From assembly GCF_003700275.1 (NCBI RefSeq), contig NZ_RBRE01000103.1, positions 80,289 through 144,288 of the forward strand: a DNA stretch of 64,000 nt. Reading direction: 5' to 3'. Every line of letters begins with the position of its first letter. Position 1 is the first letter of the stretch. The translations under genes and the position numbers were made by a program. The DNA is from Pseudomonas cichorii (GTDB lineage: Bacteria; Pseudomonadota; Gammaproteobacteria; Pseudomonadales; Pseudomonadaceae). Shown here piece by piece: positions 1 to 9,153 of the stretch. The notes beneath the pieces were generated by a model. It made no database searches. It was not told the origin of the DNA and worked only from the letters and a program-made list of their open reading frames with translations.

Positions 1-209
1 TCAAGGACCCGAATGCCGAGAAGTTCGATCATCTGTCTTACGATGAAGTACTGGATCGCAAGCTGGGTGTAATGGATCTGACGGCTATCTGCCTGTGTCG
101 CGACCACAAGATGCCGTTGCGCGTCTTCAACATGAACAAGCCCGGCGCCCTGCTGAATATCGTACATGGCGGCGCTGAAGGAACCCTGATCGAGGAAGTT
201 CAACAATGA
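1..209 (+). CDS. pyrH: UMP kinase, C-terminal part (cut by window edge)
   Basis: The reading frame that starts at base 3 encodes the last 68 residues of UMP kinase, which phosphorylates UMP to UDP in pyrimidine nucleotide synthesis in the cytoplasm. The stretch RVFNMNKPGALL near the end matches the conserved C-terminal region of bacterial PyrH, and YDEVLDRKLGVMDLTA is the usual segment before it. The stop codon TGA (207-209) overlaps the frr start by four bases (ATGA), so the two are probably translationally coupled. The N-terminal nucleotide-binding part lies outside the window. Identity is also supported by the usual rpsB-tsf-pyrH-frr order. Confidence 0.93.
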   Translation, partial: KDPNAEKFDHLSYDEVLDRKLGVMDLTAICLCRDHKMPLRVFNMNKPGALLNIVHGGAEGTLIEEVQQ

Positions 210-763
210 TCAACGAAATCAAGAAAGACGCTCAGGCACGCATGCAGAAAAGCCTCGAGTCCCTGGCGCACGCCTTCAGCCGCATTCGTACCGGTCAGGC
301 TCACCCGAGTATCCTGGGTGGCGTGATGGTGCCTTACTACGGTGCCGATACCCCGCTGAACCAGGTCGCCAACGTGACCGTCAAGGATGCACGCACCCTG
401 CAGGTCGTGGCATTCGAGCGCAACATGCTGGCTGCGGTCGACAAGGCTATCCAGAGTTCCGGCCTGGGCTTCAACCCGACCAACCTTGGCGAACTGCTGC
501 TGATCAGCATGCCGGCCCTGACCGAGGAAACCCGCAAGGGCTTCACCAAGCAGGCGCGTGATGCGGCTGAAGACGCCCGTGTTGCTGTACGCAACATCCG
601 TCGCGATGCATTGGGCCAGTACAAGGATCTGGTCAAGGAAAAGGAAATCAGCGAAGACGAAGAGCGTCGCGCTGCTGACGAGATCCAGAAGCTGACCGAC
701 AAGTTCGTGGCTGACATCGAAGTGGCTGTGAAGCAGAAAGAAGCAGACCTGATGGCCGTATAA
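206..763 (+). CDS. frr: Ribosome recycling factor
   Basis: This 185-residue protein has the standard length for ribosome recycling factor, which works with EF-G to split the post-termination ribosome and free mRNA and tRNA. It begins MINEIKKDAQARMQKSLESL and shows the conserved stretch RIRTGQAHPSIL, the long-helix motif for domain I. The C-terminal segment VAVRNIRRDALGQYKDL is also family-typical. The start overlaps the pyrH stop (ATGA), and uppS follows after 16 bases, so it sits inside one long forward transcription unit. Confidence 0.97.
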   Translation: MINEIKKDAQARMQKSLESLAHAFSRIRTGQAHPSILGGVMVPYYGADTPLNQVANVTVKDARTLQVVAFERNMLAAVDKAIQSSGLGFNPTNLGELLLISMPALTEETRKGFTKQARDAAEDARVAVRNIRRDALGQYKDLVKEKEISEDEERRAADEIQKLTDKFVADIEVAVKQKEADLMAV

Positions 764-779
764 GGTTCGGGGCGCTTTC

Positions 780-1535
780 ATGGAAAAGATAAAACCGGCC
801 GCACTGTCTTCGGTGCCACGCCATGTCGCGATTATCATGGACGGTAATAATCGTTGGGCCAAGAAACGCCTGTTGCCAGGCGTTGCAGGTCACAAGGCAG
901 GCGTGGATGCCGTGCGTGCAGTCATTGAGGTGTGCGCCGAAGCCAAGGTCGAGGTGCTGACGCTGTTCGCATTCTCCAGTGAAAACTGGCAGCGCCCGGC
1001 CGAAGAGGTCGGGGCTCTGATGGAGCTGTTCTTCACGGCCCTGCGGCGCGAAACCCGTCGCCTGAACGAGAATGGCATCAGCCTGCGCATCATTGGTGAT
1101 CGCTCGCGCTTCCATCCCGAACTGCAGGCGGCCATGCGCGAAGCGGAAATGCAGACGGCTGGCAACAGCCGCTTCGTTCTGCAGATCGCGGCCAACTACG
1201 GTGGGCAATGGGATATCGCCCAGGCTGCCCAGCGCTTGTCTCGCGAGGTTCAGGCCGGACATCTGCAGCCTGAAGACATCACGCCCGAACTGTTGCAGAC
1301 CTGTCTGGCAACTGGCGATCTGCCGTTGCCGGATCTGTGCATCCGGACGGGTGGCGAGCATCGCATCAGTAACTTTCTGCTTTGGCAGCTGGCTTATGCC
1401 GAGCTGTATTTTTCCGACCTGTTCTGGCCGGACTTCAAACACGATGCCATGCGCGTTGCGCTGGCCGATTTCGCTTCGCGCCAACGTCGCTTCGGTAAAA
1501 CCAGCGAACAGGTCGAAGCTGGAGCCCGGGTTTAA
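780..1535 (+). CDS. uppS: Undecaprenyl diphosphate synthase (cis-prenyltransferase)
   Basis: The product (251 residues) condenses isopentenyl diphosphate onto farnesyl diphosphate to make the C55 lipid carrier used for peptidoglycan and LPS O-antigen synthesis. Family signatures are clear: IIMDGNNRWAKKR near residue 20 carries the catalytic Asp in the HGNRRWA-type motif. FSSENWQRP is around residue 65, and the C-terminal IRTGGEHRISNFLLWQ and ELYFSDLFWPDF blocks are present. The ATG at 780 has only a weak G-rich ribosome site (TTCGGGG). The stop shares one base with the cdsA start (TAATG). Confidence 0.97.
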   Translation: MEKIKPAALSSVPRHVAIIMDGNNRWAKKRLLPGVAGHKAGVDAVRAVIEVCAEAKVEVLTLFAFSSENWQRPAEEVGALMELFFTALRRETRRLNENGISLRIIGDRSRFHPELQAAMREAEMQTAGNSRFVLQIAANYGGQWDIAQAAQRLSREVQAGHLQPEDITPELLQTCLATGDLPLPDLCIRTGGEHRISNFLLWQLAYAELYFSDLFWPDFKHDAMRVALADFASRQRRFGKTSEQVEAGARV

Positions 1536-2350
1536 TGCTGAAACAACGGATCATCACTGCACTCATCTTGTTGCCGGTCGCTCTTTGTGGGTTCTTCCTG
1601 CTCAAGGGCGCCGAATTCGCCCTGTTCATCGGACTGGTCGTAGTGCTGGGTGCCTGGGAATGGGCGAGACTGGCAGGGCTTGTGTCTCAGGTCATGCGCG
1701 TGGCTTATGCCGTTGCGGTCGGCGTTCTGCTGTTCCTGATGTATCTACTGCCGGGGCTGGCGCCCTGGATTCTGGTCGCGGCGGTTCTCTGGTGGGGGGT
1801 AGCGACCTTTCTGGTGCTTACTTTCCCCGCTTCCAGCGAATACTGGGCGAGCGCTGCCTGCAAGCTGGTCATCGGCCTTTTGATTCTGCTGCCAGCCTGG
1901 CAAGGTCTCGTGCTTATCAAGCAGTGGCCGCTGGGTAACTGGCTGATCCTGTCGGTGATGGTGCTGGTATGGGCTGCCGATATCGGTGCCTATTTCTCCG
2001 GCAAGGCATTCGGCAAGCGCAAGCTGGCGCCCAAGGTCAGTCCGGGCAAAAGTTGGGAAGGCGTTTATGGTGGCCTGGTAGTCAGTCTGGGGATCACCGC
2101 TGCCGTAGGTGTTTCCCGTGACTGGTCGGTGTCACAACTGATCGTCGGTCTGTTGGGCGCTGCCGCCATCGTGCTGATTTCGGTGGTGGGTGACTTGACC
2201 GAAAGCATGTTCAAGCGTCAGGCCGGTATCAAGGACAGCAGTAACCTGTTGCCCGGTCATGGTGGTGTTCTGGACCGTATCGATAGCCTGACGGCCGCGA
2301 TTCCCGTGTTCGCCGTGCTGCTCTGGGCTGCTGACTGGGGTGTGCTGTGA
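1535..2350 (+). CDS. cdsA: Phosphatidate cytidylyltransferase (CDP-diacylglycerol synthase)
   Basis: This 271-residue integral membrane enzyme converts phosphatidic acid and CTP to CDP-diacylglycerol, the precursor of all major phospholipids. Several hydrophobic segments fill the N-terminal two thirds, starting with ITALILLPVALCGFFLL. The CdsA signature region is at the C-terminal end: KVSPGKSWEGVYGG, GDLTESMFKRQAGIKD and LPGHGGVLDRIDS, which contain the metal- and substrate-binding acidic residues. It starts on the last base of the uppS stop. Its own TGA lies within the GTGA that starts dxr. Confidence 0.96.
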   Translation: MLKQRIITALILLPVALCGFFLLKGAEFALFIGLVVVLGAWEWARLAGLVSQVMRVAYAVAVGVLLFLMYLLPGLAPWILVAAVLWWGVATFLVLTFPASSEYWASAACKLVIGLLILLPAWQGLVLIKQWPLGNWLILSVMVLVWAADIGAYFSGKAFGKRKLAPKVSPGKSWEGVYGGLVVSLGITAAVGVSRDWSVSQLIVGLLGAAAIVLISVVGDLTESMFKRQAGIKDSSNLLPGHGGVLDRIDSLTAAIPVFAVLLWAADWGVL

Positions 2351-3534
2351 AACCGCAACAGATAACCATCCTTGGGGCCACCGGATCGATTGGCCTCAGT
2401 ACGCTGGATGTCATCGCTCGTCATCCGGCTCTTTATCAGGTCTTTGCCCTGACCGGCTTCAGTCGCCTGAAGGAATTGCTGGCGTTGTGCGTCCGGCATA
2501 CGCCGCGTTTCGCCGTGGTACCCACCCAGGATGTCGCACGCAAGTTGCAGGATGACCTTGCCGCTGCCGGGCTCGATACCCGTGTGCTGGTAGGGGAGGG
2601 TGGCCTGTGTGAAGTGGCTGCACATCCCCAGGTCGATGCGGTCATGGCTGCGATTGTCGGGGCTGCCGGTCTGCGGCCGACCCTGGCGGCGGTCGAGGCG
2701 GGCAAGAAGGTCCTGCTGGCCAACAAGGAAGCCCTGGTCATGTCCGGCGCCTTGTTCATGCAGGCGGTGCGTCAGAGCGGTGCCGTGCTGCTGCCCATCG
2801 ACAGTGAGCACAATGCAATCTTTCAGTGCCTGCCGGGCGACTTCTCTCGTGGCCTGAGTGCCGTGGGTGTCCGGCGTATTCTGTTGACTGCTTCGGGCGG
2901 ACCGTTTCGTCGGACGCCGCTGGCGCAACTGCACGACGTTACGCCGGAGCAGGCCTGTGCCCATCCCGTCTGGTCGATGGGGCGCAAGATTTCCGTGGAT
3001 TCGGCGACCATGATGAACAAGGGGCTGGAGCTGATCGAGGCCTGTTGGCTGTTCGATGCCCGTCCGGCCCAGGTCGAAGTGGTGATTCATCCGCAGAGCG
3101 TGATCCACTCCATGGTGGATTATGTGGATGGTTCGGTATTGGCCCAGCTTGGCAATCCCGACATGCGCACACCGATCGCCAATGCGCTGGCCTGGCCTGC
3201 ACGCATGGACTCTGGCGTCTCGCCGCTGGATCTGTTCCGTATCGGCCAGCTGGACTTTGAAGAGCCTGACGAGGAACGTTTCCCGTGCCTGCGTCTGGCC
3301 CGTCAGGCAGCGGAAGCCGGAGGCAGTGCACCGGCCATGCTCAATGCTGCCAATGAAGTGGCTGTGGCAGCATTTCTTGACCGACGCATTGGTTATCTGG
3401 AAATCGCGGGTATGATCGAGGACGTGCTGAATCTTGAGCCCGCCGTTGCGGTCGAAGAGCTCGGTGCGGTATTTGCAGCAGATGCAAGGGCGCGCGTTCT
3501 GGCAGGGCTTTGGCTGGAACGAAACGGACGATGA
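2347..3534 (+). CDS. dxr: 1-deoxy-D-xylulose 5-phosphate reductoisomerase
   Basis: Dxr carries out the first committed step of the MEP isoprenoid pathway, rearranging and reducing DXP to MEP with NADPH. The protein has 395 residues. It begins with a Rossmann dinucleotide motif ILGATGSIGLSTLDVI and shows the catalytic-site blocks KEALVMSG, PIDSEHNAIFQ, SVDSATMMNKGLELIEA and HPQSVIHSMV. The start is a GTG at 2347 overlapping the cdsA stop by four bases. Two other MEP-pathway genes, ispD and ispF, lie further along the window, so the pathway is spread over three sites here. Confidence 0.96.
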   Translation: MKPQQITILGATGSIGLSTLDVIARHPALYQVFALTGFSRLKELLALCVRHTPRFAVVPTQDVARKLQDDLAAAGLDTRVLVGEGGLCEVAAHPQVDAVMAAIVGAAGLRPTLAAVEAGKKVLLANKEALVMSGALFMQAVRQSGAVLLPIDSEHNAIFQCLPGDFSRGLSAVGVRRILLTASGGPFRRTPLAQLHDVTPEQACAHPVWSMGRKISVDSATMMNKGLELIEACWLFDARPAQVEVVIHPQSVIHSMVDYVDGSVLAQLGNPDMRTPIANALAWPARMDSGVSPLDLFRIGQLDFEEPDEERFPCLRLARQAAEAGGSAPAMLNAANEVAVAAFLDRRIGYLEIAGMIEDVLNLEPAVAVEELGAVFAADARARVLAGLWLERNGR

Positions 3535-3605
3535 TTGAACATGGATGATAGGGTTGATGTGATGTATCGCGAGCAGGCTTCTGGCGCTGCGATGATAAAC
3601 ACAGT

Positions 3606-3621
3606 TGCCGGCATGCCGGCA
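3606..3621. repeat. 16-bp perfect palindrome upstream of rseP
   Basis: The sequence TGCCGGCATGCCGGCA is its own reverse complement and ends 14 bases before the rseP start codon. It lies in the 100-base dxr-rseP gap, just upstream of the rseP ribosome site GGAGAAGG. It could fold into an RNA hairpin or bind a dimeric regulator. I see no T-run after it, so it is not a standard terminator. Function unknown. Confidence 0.5.
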
Positions 3622-3635
3622 CCCGGAGAAGGTTG

Positions 3636-4988
3636 ATGAGCGCGCTATATATGATCATTGGCACCCTGGTTGCCCTGGGTGTACTGGTTACCTTTCACGA
3701 ATTTGGTCACTTCTGGGTTGCCCGGCGCTGTGGTGTCAAGGTCCTGCGCTTTTCGGTGGGCTTCGGTACGCCGCTGATTCGCTGGCATGACCGCCAGGGC
3801 ACCGAGTTCGTCGTTGCGGCGATTCCTCTGGGCGGCTACGTCAAGATGCTCGACGAGCGCGAAGGCGATGTACCTGAGCATCTGGCCGACCAGTCCTTCA
3901 ACCGCAAGACCGTGTACCAGCGCATCGCCATCGTCATTGCCGGTCCTGCGGCCAACTTTCTGCTGGCGATCGTCTTCTTCTGGGCGCTGGCCATGCTCGG
4001 CAGCCAGCAGGTTCGCCCGGTCATCGGCGCAGTGGAGGCGGGCAGCATTGCCCAGCAGGCCGGCCTGAGCGCCGGTCAGGAAATCGTTTCGGTCGACGGC
4101 GAGGCGACATCGGGTTGGTCTGCCGTCAATCTGCAACTGGTTCGTCGTCTCGGCGAGAGCGGCACGATTGCGCTGAAGGTGCGCGATCAGGGTTCGAGCG
4201 TCGATACGGCGCATAGCCTGGCTCTGGATAACTGGCTCAAGGGTGCCGAAGAGCCCGATCCGATTCGCTCCCTGGGGATTCGCCCATGGCGTCCGGCCCT
4301 GGCTCCGGTATTGGCAGAGCTTGATCCGAAAGGCCCGGCACAGGCCGCTGGCCTTAAAACCGGTGATCTGTTGCTGGCAATCGATGGCAAGCCGCTCAAC
4401 GAGTGGCAGCAGGTTGTCGACTGGGTTCGCGAGCGTCCGGATGCGCGAGTCCAGTTGCGCATCGAACGTGATGGCGCACAACTCGATGTACCGCTGACTC
4501 TGGCGGTGCGCGGAGAGGGTAAGGCAGCGACCGGTTATCTGGGCGCTGGCGTCAAAGGTGTCGATTGGCCGCCAGAGATGTTGCGTGAAGTCAGTTATGG
4601 TCCTCTGGCCGCTGTGGCCGAGGGCGCGAAGCGCACCTGGAACATGAGCGTGCTGACACTGGATTCACTCAGGAAAATGTTGTTCGGCGAGCTCTCGGTA
4701 AAAAACTTGAGTGGACCGATAACCATTGCTAAAGTGGCGGGCGCTTCAGCCCAGTCGGGCATTGGTGATTTCCTGAACTTCCTGGCCTATCTGAGCATAA
4801 GCCTGGGGGTTCTGAATCTATTGCCGATCCCGGTGCTGGATGGCGGGCATTTGCTGTTTTATCTGATCGAATGGGCACGTGGTCGCCCTCTTTCGGAAAA
4901 GGTACAAGGTTGGGGAGTTCAGATCGGTATCAGTCTGGTGGTGGGCGTCATGTTGCTCGCGCTGGTCAACGATCTGGGACGACTGTAA
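3636..4988 (+). CDS. rseP: RIP metalloprotease RseP (site-2 protease)
   Basis: This 450-residue inner-membrane zinc protease cleaves anti-sigma factors within the membrane (MucA in Pseudomonas, releasing AlgU) after a first periplasmic cut. The zinc motif HEFGHFW is at about residue 20 in the first membrane segment. Two PDZ-like domains fill the centre (about residues 125-290). The second active-site block LLPIPVLDGGHL, which contributes the aspartate, is near residue 390, followed by a last membrane helix. I chose ATG 3636, preceded by GGAGAAGG, over the TTG at 3633. A hairpin separates it from bamA. Confidence 0.95.
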   Translation: MSALYMIIGTLVALGVLVTFHEFGHFWVARRCGVKVLRFSVGFGTPLIRWHDRQGTEFVVAAIPLGGYVKMLDEREGDVPEHLADQSFNRKTVYQRIAIVIAGPAANFLLAIVFFWALAMLGSQQVRPVIGAVEAGSIAQQAGLSAGQEIVSVDGEATSGWSAVNLQLVRRLGESGTIALKVRDQGSSVDTAHSLALDNWLKGAEEPDPIRSLGIRPWRPALAPVLAELDPKGPAQAAGLKTGDLLLAIDGKPLNEWQQVVDWVRERPDARVQLRIERDGAQLDVPLTLAVRGEGKAATGYLGAGVKGVDWPPEMLREVSYGPLAAVAEGAKRTWNMSVLTLDSLRKMLFGELSVKNLSGPITIAKVAGASAQSGIGDFLNFLAYLSISLGVLNLLPIPVLDGGHLLFYLIEWARGRPLSEKVQGWGVQIGISLVVGVMLLALVNDLGRL

Positions 4989-5009
4989 GCCCTTGCTGTA
5001 TTGCGAAAT

Positions 5010-5034
5010 CTGCCGCATTTTGCGGCAGTTTGTT
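5010..5034 (+). terminator. Hairpin with T-rich tail between rseP and bamA
   Basis: CTGCCGCA and TGCGGCAG form an 8-bp stem with a three-base loop, followed by TTTGTTTATT. It lies 21 bases after the rseP stop and 30 bases before bamA. It may be a partial terminator that lowers read-through into bamA, or an mRNA stability element. Confidence 0.5.
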
Positions 5035-5063
5035 TATTGCCAGTTGGAATAAGAAAGGACTTC

Positions 5064-7436
5064 ATGAAACGTCTGCTGCTAACTGCGGTTCTTGCCGTAC
5101 TGATGATCGCCGAAGTTCACGCCGAGTCCTTCACCATCTCCGATATCCGTGTCAACGGCCTGCAGCGGGTATCCGCCGGCAGCGTCTTTGGTGCGTTGCC
5201 GCTCAACGTGGGCGAGCAGGCGGATGATGGTCGTCTGGTTGACGCTACTCGTGCGTTGTTCAAAACCGGTTTCTTTCAAGATATCCAGCTGGGACGTGAT
5301 GGCAATGTTCTTGTCATTACGGTGGTTGAGCGTCCTTCCGTTGCCAGCATCGAAATCGAAGGCAACAAGGCGATTTCCACTGAAGACCTGATGAAAGGGC
5401 TGAAGCAGTCCGGCCTGGCCGAAGGTGAGATCTTCCAGCGTGCGACCCTCGAAGGTGTGCGTAACGAGCTGCAACGCCAGTACGTTGCCCAGGGCCGTTA
5501 CTCTGCCGAGGTTGCTGCCGAGGTCGTTCCTCAGCCGCGCAACCGTGTCGGCCTGAAGATCAACATCAATGAAGGCACCGTTGCTGCCATTCAGCACATC
5601 AACGTGGTGGGCAACACGGTTTTCCCCGATGAAGACCTGATCGACCTGTTCGAGCTCAAGACCACCAACTGGCTTTCCTTCTTCAAGAACGACGACAAGT
5701 ACGCCCGTGAAAAGCTTTCCGGCGACCTGGAGCGTCTGCGTTCCTACTACCTGGACCGCGGCTATATCAACATGGATATCGCCTCGACCCAGGTTTCGAT
5801 CACGCCTGACAAGAAGAACGTGTACATCACGGTCAACGTCAACGAAGGCGAGAAATACAGCGTCAAGTCGGTCAAGCTCAGCGGTGACCTGAAAGTGCCT
5901 GAAGACCAGGTCAAGTCCCTGCTGCTTGTGCAGCCGGGCCAGGTGTTCTCGCGCAAGGTCATGACCACCACTTCCGAACTGATCACCCGTCGCCTGGGTA
6001 ACGAAGGCTATACCTTCGCCAACGTCAACGGCGTACCGACACCGAACGACGAAGACCACACCGTCGATATCACCTTCGTGGTAGATCCGGGCAAGCGTGC
6101 CTACGTCAACCGTATCAATTTCCGTGGCAACACCAAGTCTGCGGACGAAGTACTGCGTCGCGAAATGCGCCAGATGGAAGGCGGCTGGGCTTCGACCTAC
6201 CTGATCGACCAGTCGAAAACCCGTCTGGATCGCCTGGGCTTCTTCAAGGAAGTGAACGTCGAAACGCCAGCAGTTCCAGGCACCGACGACCAGGTAGACG
6301 TCAACTACGCGGTTGAAGAGCAGGCTTCCGGTTCGATCACTGCCAGCGTCGGTTTTGCACAGAGTGCCGGCCTGATCCTCGGTGGCTCGATCAGCCAGAA
6401 CAACTTCCTGGGTACCGGTAACCGCGTAAGCATCGGCCTGACCCGTAGCGAATACCAGAGCCGTTACAACTTCAGCTATGTCGATCCGTACTGGACTGCC
6501 GACGGTGTGAGCCTGGGTTACAACGCTTTCTACCGTACGACCAACTATGACGAGCTCGATGTCGATGTTGCCAGCTACGCGGTCGACAGCCTGGGTGCCG
6601 GTATCAACCTGGGTTACCCGATCAGCGAGACTTCGCGTCTGACCTATGGTCTGACCATGCAACAGGACAAGATCAAGACCGGTACCTATACCGTTGACGA
6701 GATTTTCGACTTCATCAACCAGGAAGGCGACAGTTTCCTGAACTTCAAGGGCTCCGTAGGCTGGTCCGAGTCGACCTTGAACAAAGGTGTTCTGGCCACC
6801 CGTGGTCATTCGCAGAGCCTCGTGTTTGAAACCACTCTGCCGGGCAGTGACCTGTCGTTCTACAAGCTGGACTACCGCGCACAGTATTTCCATCCGATCA
6901 CGGATAACTACACGCTGCGCCTGCACACTGAACTGGGTTACGGTGACGGATACGGCTCGACCTCCGGTCTGCCGTTCTATGAAAACTACTACGCCGGTGG
7001 CTTCAACTCGGTACGTGGCTTCAAGGACAGCACCCTGGGTCCGCGCAGTACGCCAAGTAGCGGCAGAAACCCGGGCACTGCTGCAGACCCGGATCAGGAT
7101 CCGCTGCCGTTCGGTGGTAACGTTCTGGTGCAAGGTGGCGTAGAAGTCATGTTCCCGCTGCCGTTCATCAAGGATCAGCGTTCCCTGCGTACCTCCCTGT
7201 TCTGGGACGTGGGTAACGTATTTGACACAAATTGCGATTCCAACAGGACGCTCAATGGTCAGAGAGTCGAATGTAACAACATCGACTTCTCCGGCATGGC
7301 GAGCTCTGTAGGTGTCGGTGTTACCTGGATCACTGCTCTCGGTCCTCTGAGCTTCGCCCTGGCGATGCCGGTCAAGAAGCCTGACAACGATGCAGAAACG
7401 CAGGTTTTCCAATTCTCCCTGGGCCAGACGTTCTAA
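5064..7436 (+). CDS. bamA: Outer membrane protein assembly factor BamA
   Basis: BamA (790 residues) is the Omp85-family core of the BAM complex that folds beta-barrel proteins into the outer membrane. A signal peptide (MKRLLLTAVLAVLMIAEVHA) ends at an A-E junction near residue 20. The periplasmic part up to about residue 420 contains five POTRA domains, visible as recurring VNGLQRV/IEGNKAI/VVGNTVF-like starts. The C-terminal barrel carries the conserved loop-6 motif VRGF (in FNSVRGFKD) and ends in a terminal phenylalanine (SLGQTF), the usual assembly signal. ATG 5064 has AAAGGA upstream. It is followed by its chaperone gene skp and by the lipid A genes. Confidence 0.97.
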   Translation: MKRLLLTAVLAVLMIAEVHAESFTISDIRVNGLQRVSAGSVFGALPLNVGEQADDGRLVDATRALFKTGFFQDIQLGRDGNVLVITVVERPSVASIEIEGNKAISTEDLMKGLKQSGLAEGEIFQRATLEGVRNELQRQYVAQGRYSAEVAAEVVPQPRNRVGLKININEGTVAAIQHINVVGNTVFPDEDLIDLFELKTTNWLSFFKNDDKYAREKLSGDLERLRSYYLDRGYINMDIASTQVSITPDKKNVYITVNVNEGEKYSVKSVKLSGDLKVPEDQVKSLLLVQPGQVFSRKVMTTTSELITRRLGNEGYTFANVNGVPTPNDEDHTVDITFVVDPGKRAYVNRINFRGNTKSADEVLRREMRQMEGGWASTYLIDQSKTRLDRLGFFKEVNVETPAVPGTDDQVDVNYAVEEQASGSITASVGFAQSAGLILGGSISQNNFLGTGNRVSIGLTRSEYQSRYNFSYVDPYWTADGVSLGYNAFYRTTNYDELDVDVASYAVDSLGAGINLGYPISETSRLTYGLTMQQDKIKTGTYTVDEIFDFINQEGDSFLNFKGSVGWSESTLNKGVLATRGHSQSLVFETTLPGSDLSFYKLDYRAQYFHPITDNYTLRLHTELGYGDGYGSTSGLPFYENYYAGGFNSVRGFKDSTLGPRSTPSSGRNPGTAADPDQDPLPFGGNVLVQGGVEVMFPLPFIKDQRSLRTSLFWDVGNVFDTNCDSNRTLNGQRVECNNIDFSGMASSVGVGVTWITALGPLSFALAMPVKKPDNDAETQVFQFSLGQTF

Positions 7437-7480
7437 GCGTCTGATCCTTGATAACGAAACGAATTCTGTAGGAGTGTATT

Positions 7481-7984
7481 GTGCGTAAGTTGACTCAATT
7501 GGTAATGCTGGCAACTGTCCTTGTAGCCGGTCCTGCATTTGCAGACATGAAAATTGCCGTGCTGAACTATCAGATGGCGCTGCTGGAATCCGATGCCGCG
7601 AAGAAATACGCCGTTGATGCCGAGAAGAAGTTCGGTCCGCAACTGACCAAGCTGAAAACTCTGGAAAGCAGCGCCAAGGGCATCCAGGACCGTCTGGTAA
7701 GTGGTGGCGACAAAATGGCTCAGCCTGAGCGCGAGCGTCTGGAGCTTGAATTCAAGCAAAAGGCCCGTGACTTCCAGTTCCAGTCCAAGGAACTGAACGA
7801 AGCCAAGGCTGTTGCTGACCGTGAAATGCTCAAGCAGCTCAAGCCAAAGCTGGATCAGGCTGTGGAAGAAGTCATCAAGAAAGGTGCCTTTGACCTGGTG
7901 TTCGAGCGCGGTGCAGTGATTGATGTCAAACCTCAGTATGACGTCACTCGCCAGGTCATCGAGCGCATGAATCAGCTGAAATAA
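7481..7984 (+). CDS. skp: Periplasmic chaperone Skp/OmpH
   Basis: Skp is a trimeric periplasmic chaperone that holds unfolded outer membrane proteins on their way to BAM. The 167-residue product starts at GTG 7481, preceded by TAGGAGTG, and has a signal peptide cleaved after AFA (about residue 21). The mature protein is highly charged with long helical stretches (residues 50-125), consistent with the coiled-coil tentacles of the family. Its place between bamA and lpxD is the standard one in gamma-proteobacteria. Confidence 0.94.
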   Translation: MRKLTQLVMLATVLVAGPAFADMKIAVLNYQMALLESDAAKKYAVDAEKKFGPQLTKLKTLESSAKGIQDRLVSGGDKMAQPERERLELEFKQKARDFQFQSKELNEAKAVADREMLKQLKPKLDQAVEEVIKKGAFDLVFERGAVIDVKPQYDVTRQVIERMNQLK

Positions 7985-7987
7985 TCC

Positions 7988-9043
7988 ATGAGCACAATTA
8001 TCAAGCTCGGCCAGTTGGCCGAGTTCCTTGGCGCCACGCTACGTGGCGACCAGGACAAGAACATTACGGGGCTGGCCACTTTACAAGAGGCCGGCCCTGA
8101 TCAGCTCAGCTTCCTGGCAAATCCACAGTATCGCAAGTTCCTGGTGGATGCCCGGGCTGCTGCCGTGCTGTTGAAGCCTGCAGATGCCGAAGGCTACGCG
8201 GGCGATGCCTTGCTGGTGCCGGATCCTTATCTGGCCTATGCGCGAATCTCGCACTTGTTCGATCCCAAGCCCAAGGCACCTGCCGGCGTGCATGCGACGG
8301 CGGTCATCGCCGATGATGCCCAGGTCGATCCGGCAGCGAGTATCGGTGCTTTCGCGGTGATCGAGAGCGGTGCGCGGATTGGTGCAGGCGTGACCATCGG
8401 TGCCCATTGCTTCATCGGTGCCCGTTGCGAGATTGGCGAAGGTGGCTGGCTGGCGCCGCGTGTGACGCTCTATCACGATGTTCGCATCGGCAAACGGGTG
8501 GTCATCCAGTCGGGTGCCGTGCTCGGCGGTGAAGGTTTCGGCTTTGCCAATGAGAAGGGTGTCTGGCAAAAGATTGCCCAGATCGGCGGTGTCACCCTGG
8601 GTGATGACGTGGAAATCGGCGTCAATACTGCGATTGACCGCGGTGCCCTGGCGGATACCCGGATCGGCAATGGCGTGAAGCTCGACAACCAGATCCAGAT
8701 TGCCCACAACGTGCAGATCGGTGATCACACTGCCATGGCCGCCTGTGTCGGCATTTCCGGCAGCACGAAAATCGGCAAGCATTGCATGCTCGCTGGTGGC
8801 GTCGGGCTGGTCGGGCATATCGAGATCTGTGATGGCGTATTCATCACCGGCATGACCATGGTCACGCATTCGATTACCGAACCCGGCTCTTATTCTTCCG
8901 GTACGGCGATGCAACCGGCTGCCGAGTGGCGCAAGAGCGCCGCCCGCATTCGCAAGCTTGATGACATGGCGCGGCGACTGCAGAAGCTGGAAAAGATCGT
9001 AGAGACAGTGACCTGTAACGGTAATGTTTCATCTGATGGCTGA
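7988..9043 (+). CDS. lpxD: UDP-3-O-acylglucosamine N-acyltransferase
   Basis: LpxD adds the second 3-hydroxyacyl chain, to the 2-amino group of UDP-3-O-acylglucosamine, in lipid A synthesis. The 351-residue protein has an N-terminal uridine-binding domain (about 1-100), then a left-handed beta-helix of hexapeptide repeats (about 105-300; IGAGVTIGAHCFIGAR is one run). QIAHNVQIGDH contains the catalytic-region histidine. A helical C-terminus follows (KLDDMARRLQKLEKIVE). It starts three bases after skp. The 110-base gap to fabZ holds no gene. Confidence 0.96.
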   Translation: MSTIIKLGQLAEFLGATLRGDQDKNITGLATLQEAGPDQLSFLANPQYRKFLVDARAAAVLLKPADAEGYAGDALLVPDPYLAYARISHLFDPKPKAPAGVHATAVIADDAQVDPAASIGAFAVIESGARIGAGVTIGAHCFIGARCEIGEGGWLAPRVTLYHDVRIGKRVVIQSGAVLGGEGFGFANEKGVWQKIAQIGGVTLGDDVEIGVNTAIDRGALADTRIGNGVKLDNQIQIAHNVQIGDHTAMAACVGISGSTKIGKHCMLAGGVGLVGHIEICDGVFITGMTMVTHSITEPGSYSSGTAMQPAAEWRKSAARIRKLDDMARRLQKLEKIVETVTCNGNVSSDG

Positions 9044-9153
9044 TACCTTTTTCATATCAAGCATGCACAGTCGATAAACTGCCATCCTTGATGCAGAGGA
9101 GTGCTGCGAAGTAGCGACGCACTCCCAATCTTTACTACAGGCTTCCCCTCGAA

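Noticed and set aside
5079..7538. 819-codon minus-strand frame opposite bamA
   Set aside because: It mirrors the bamA codons, has low-complexity V/T/D/Q-rich composition and no ribosome site.
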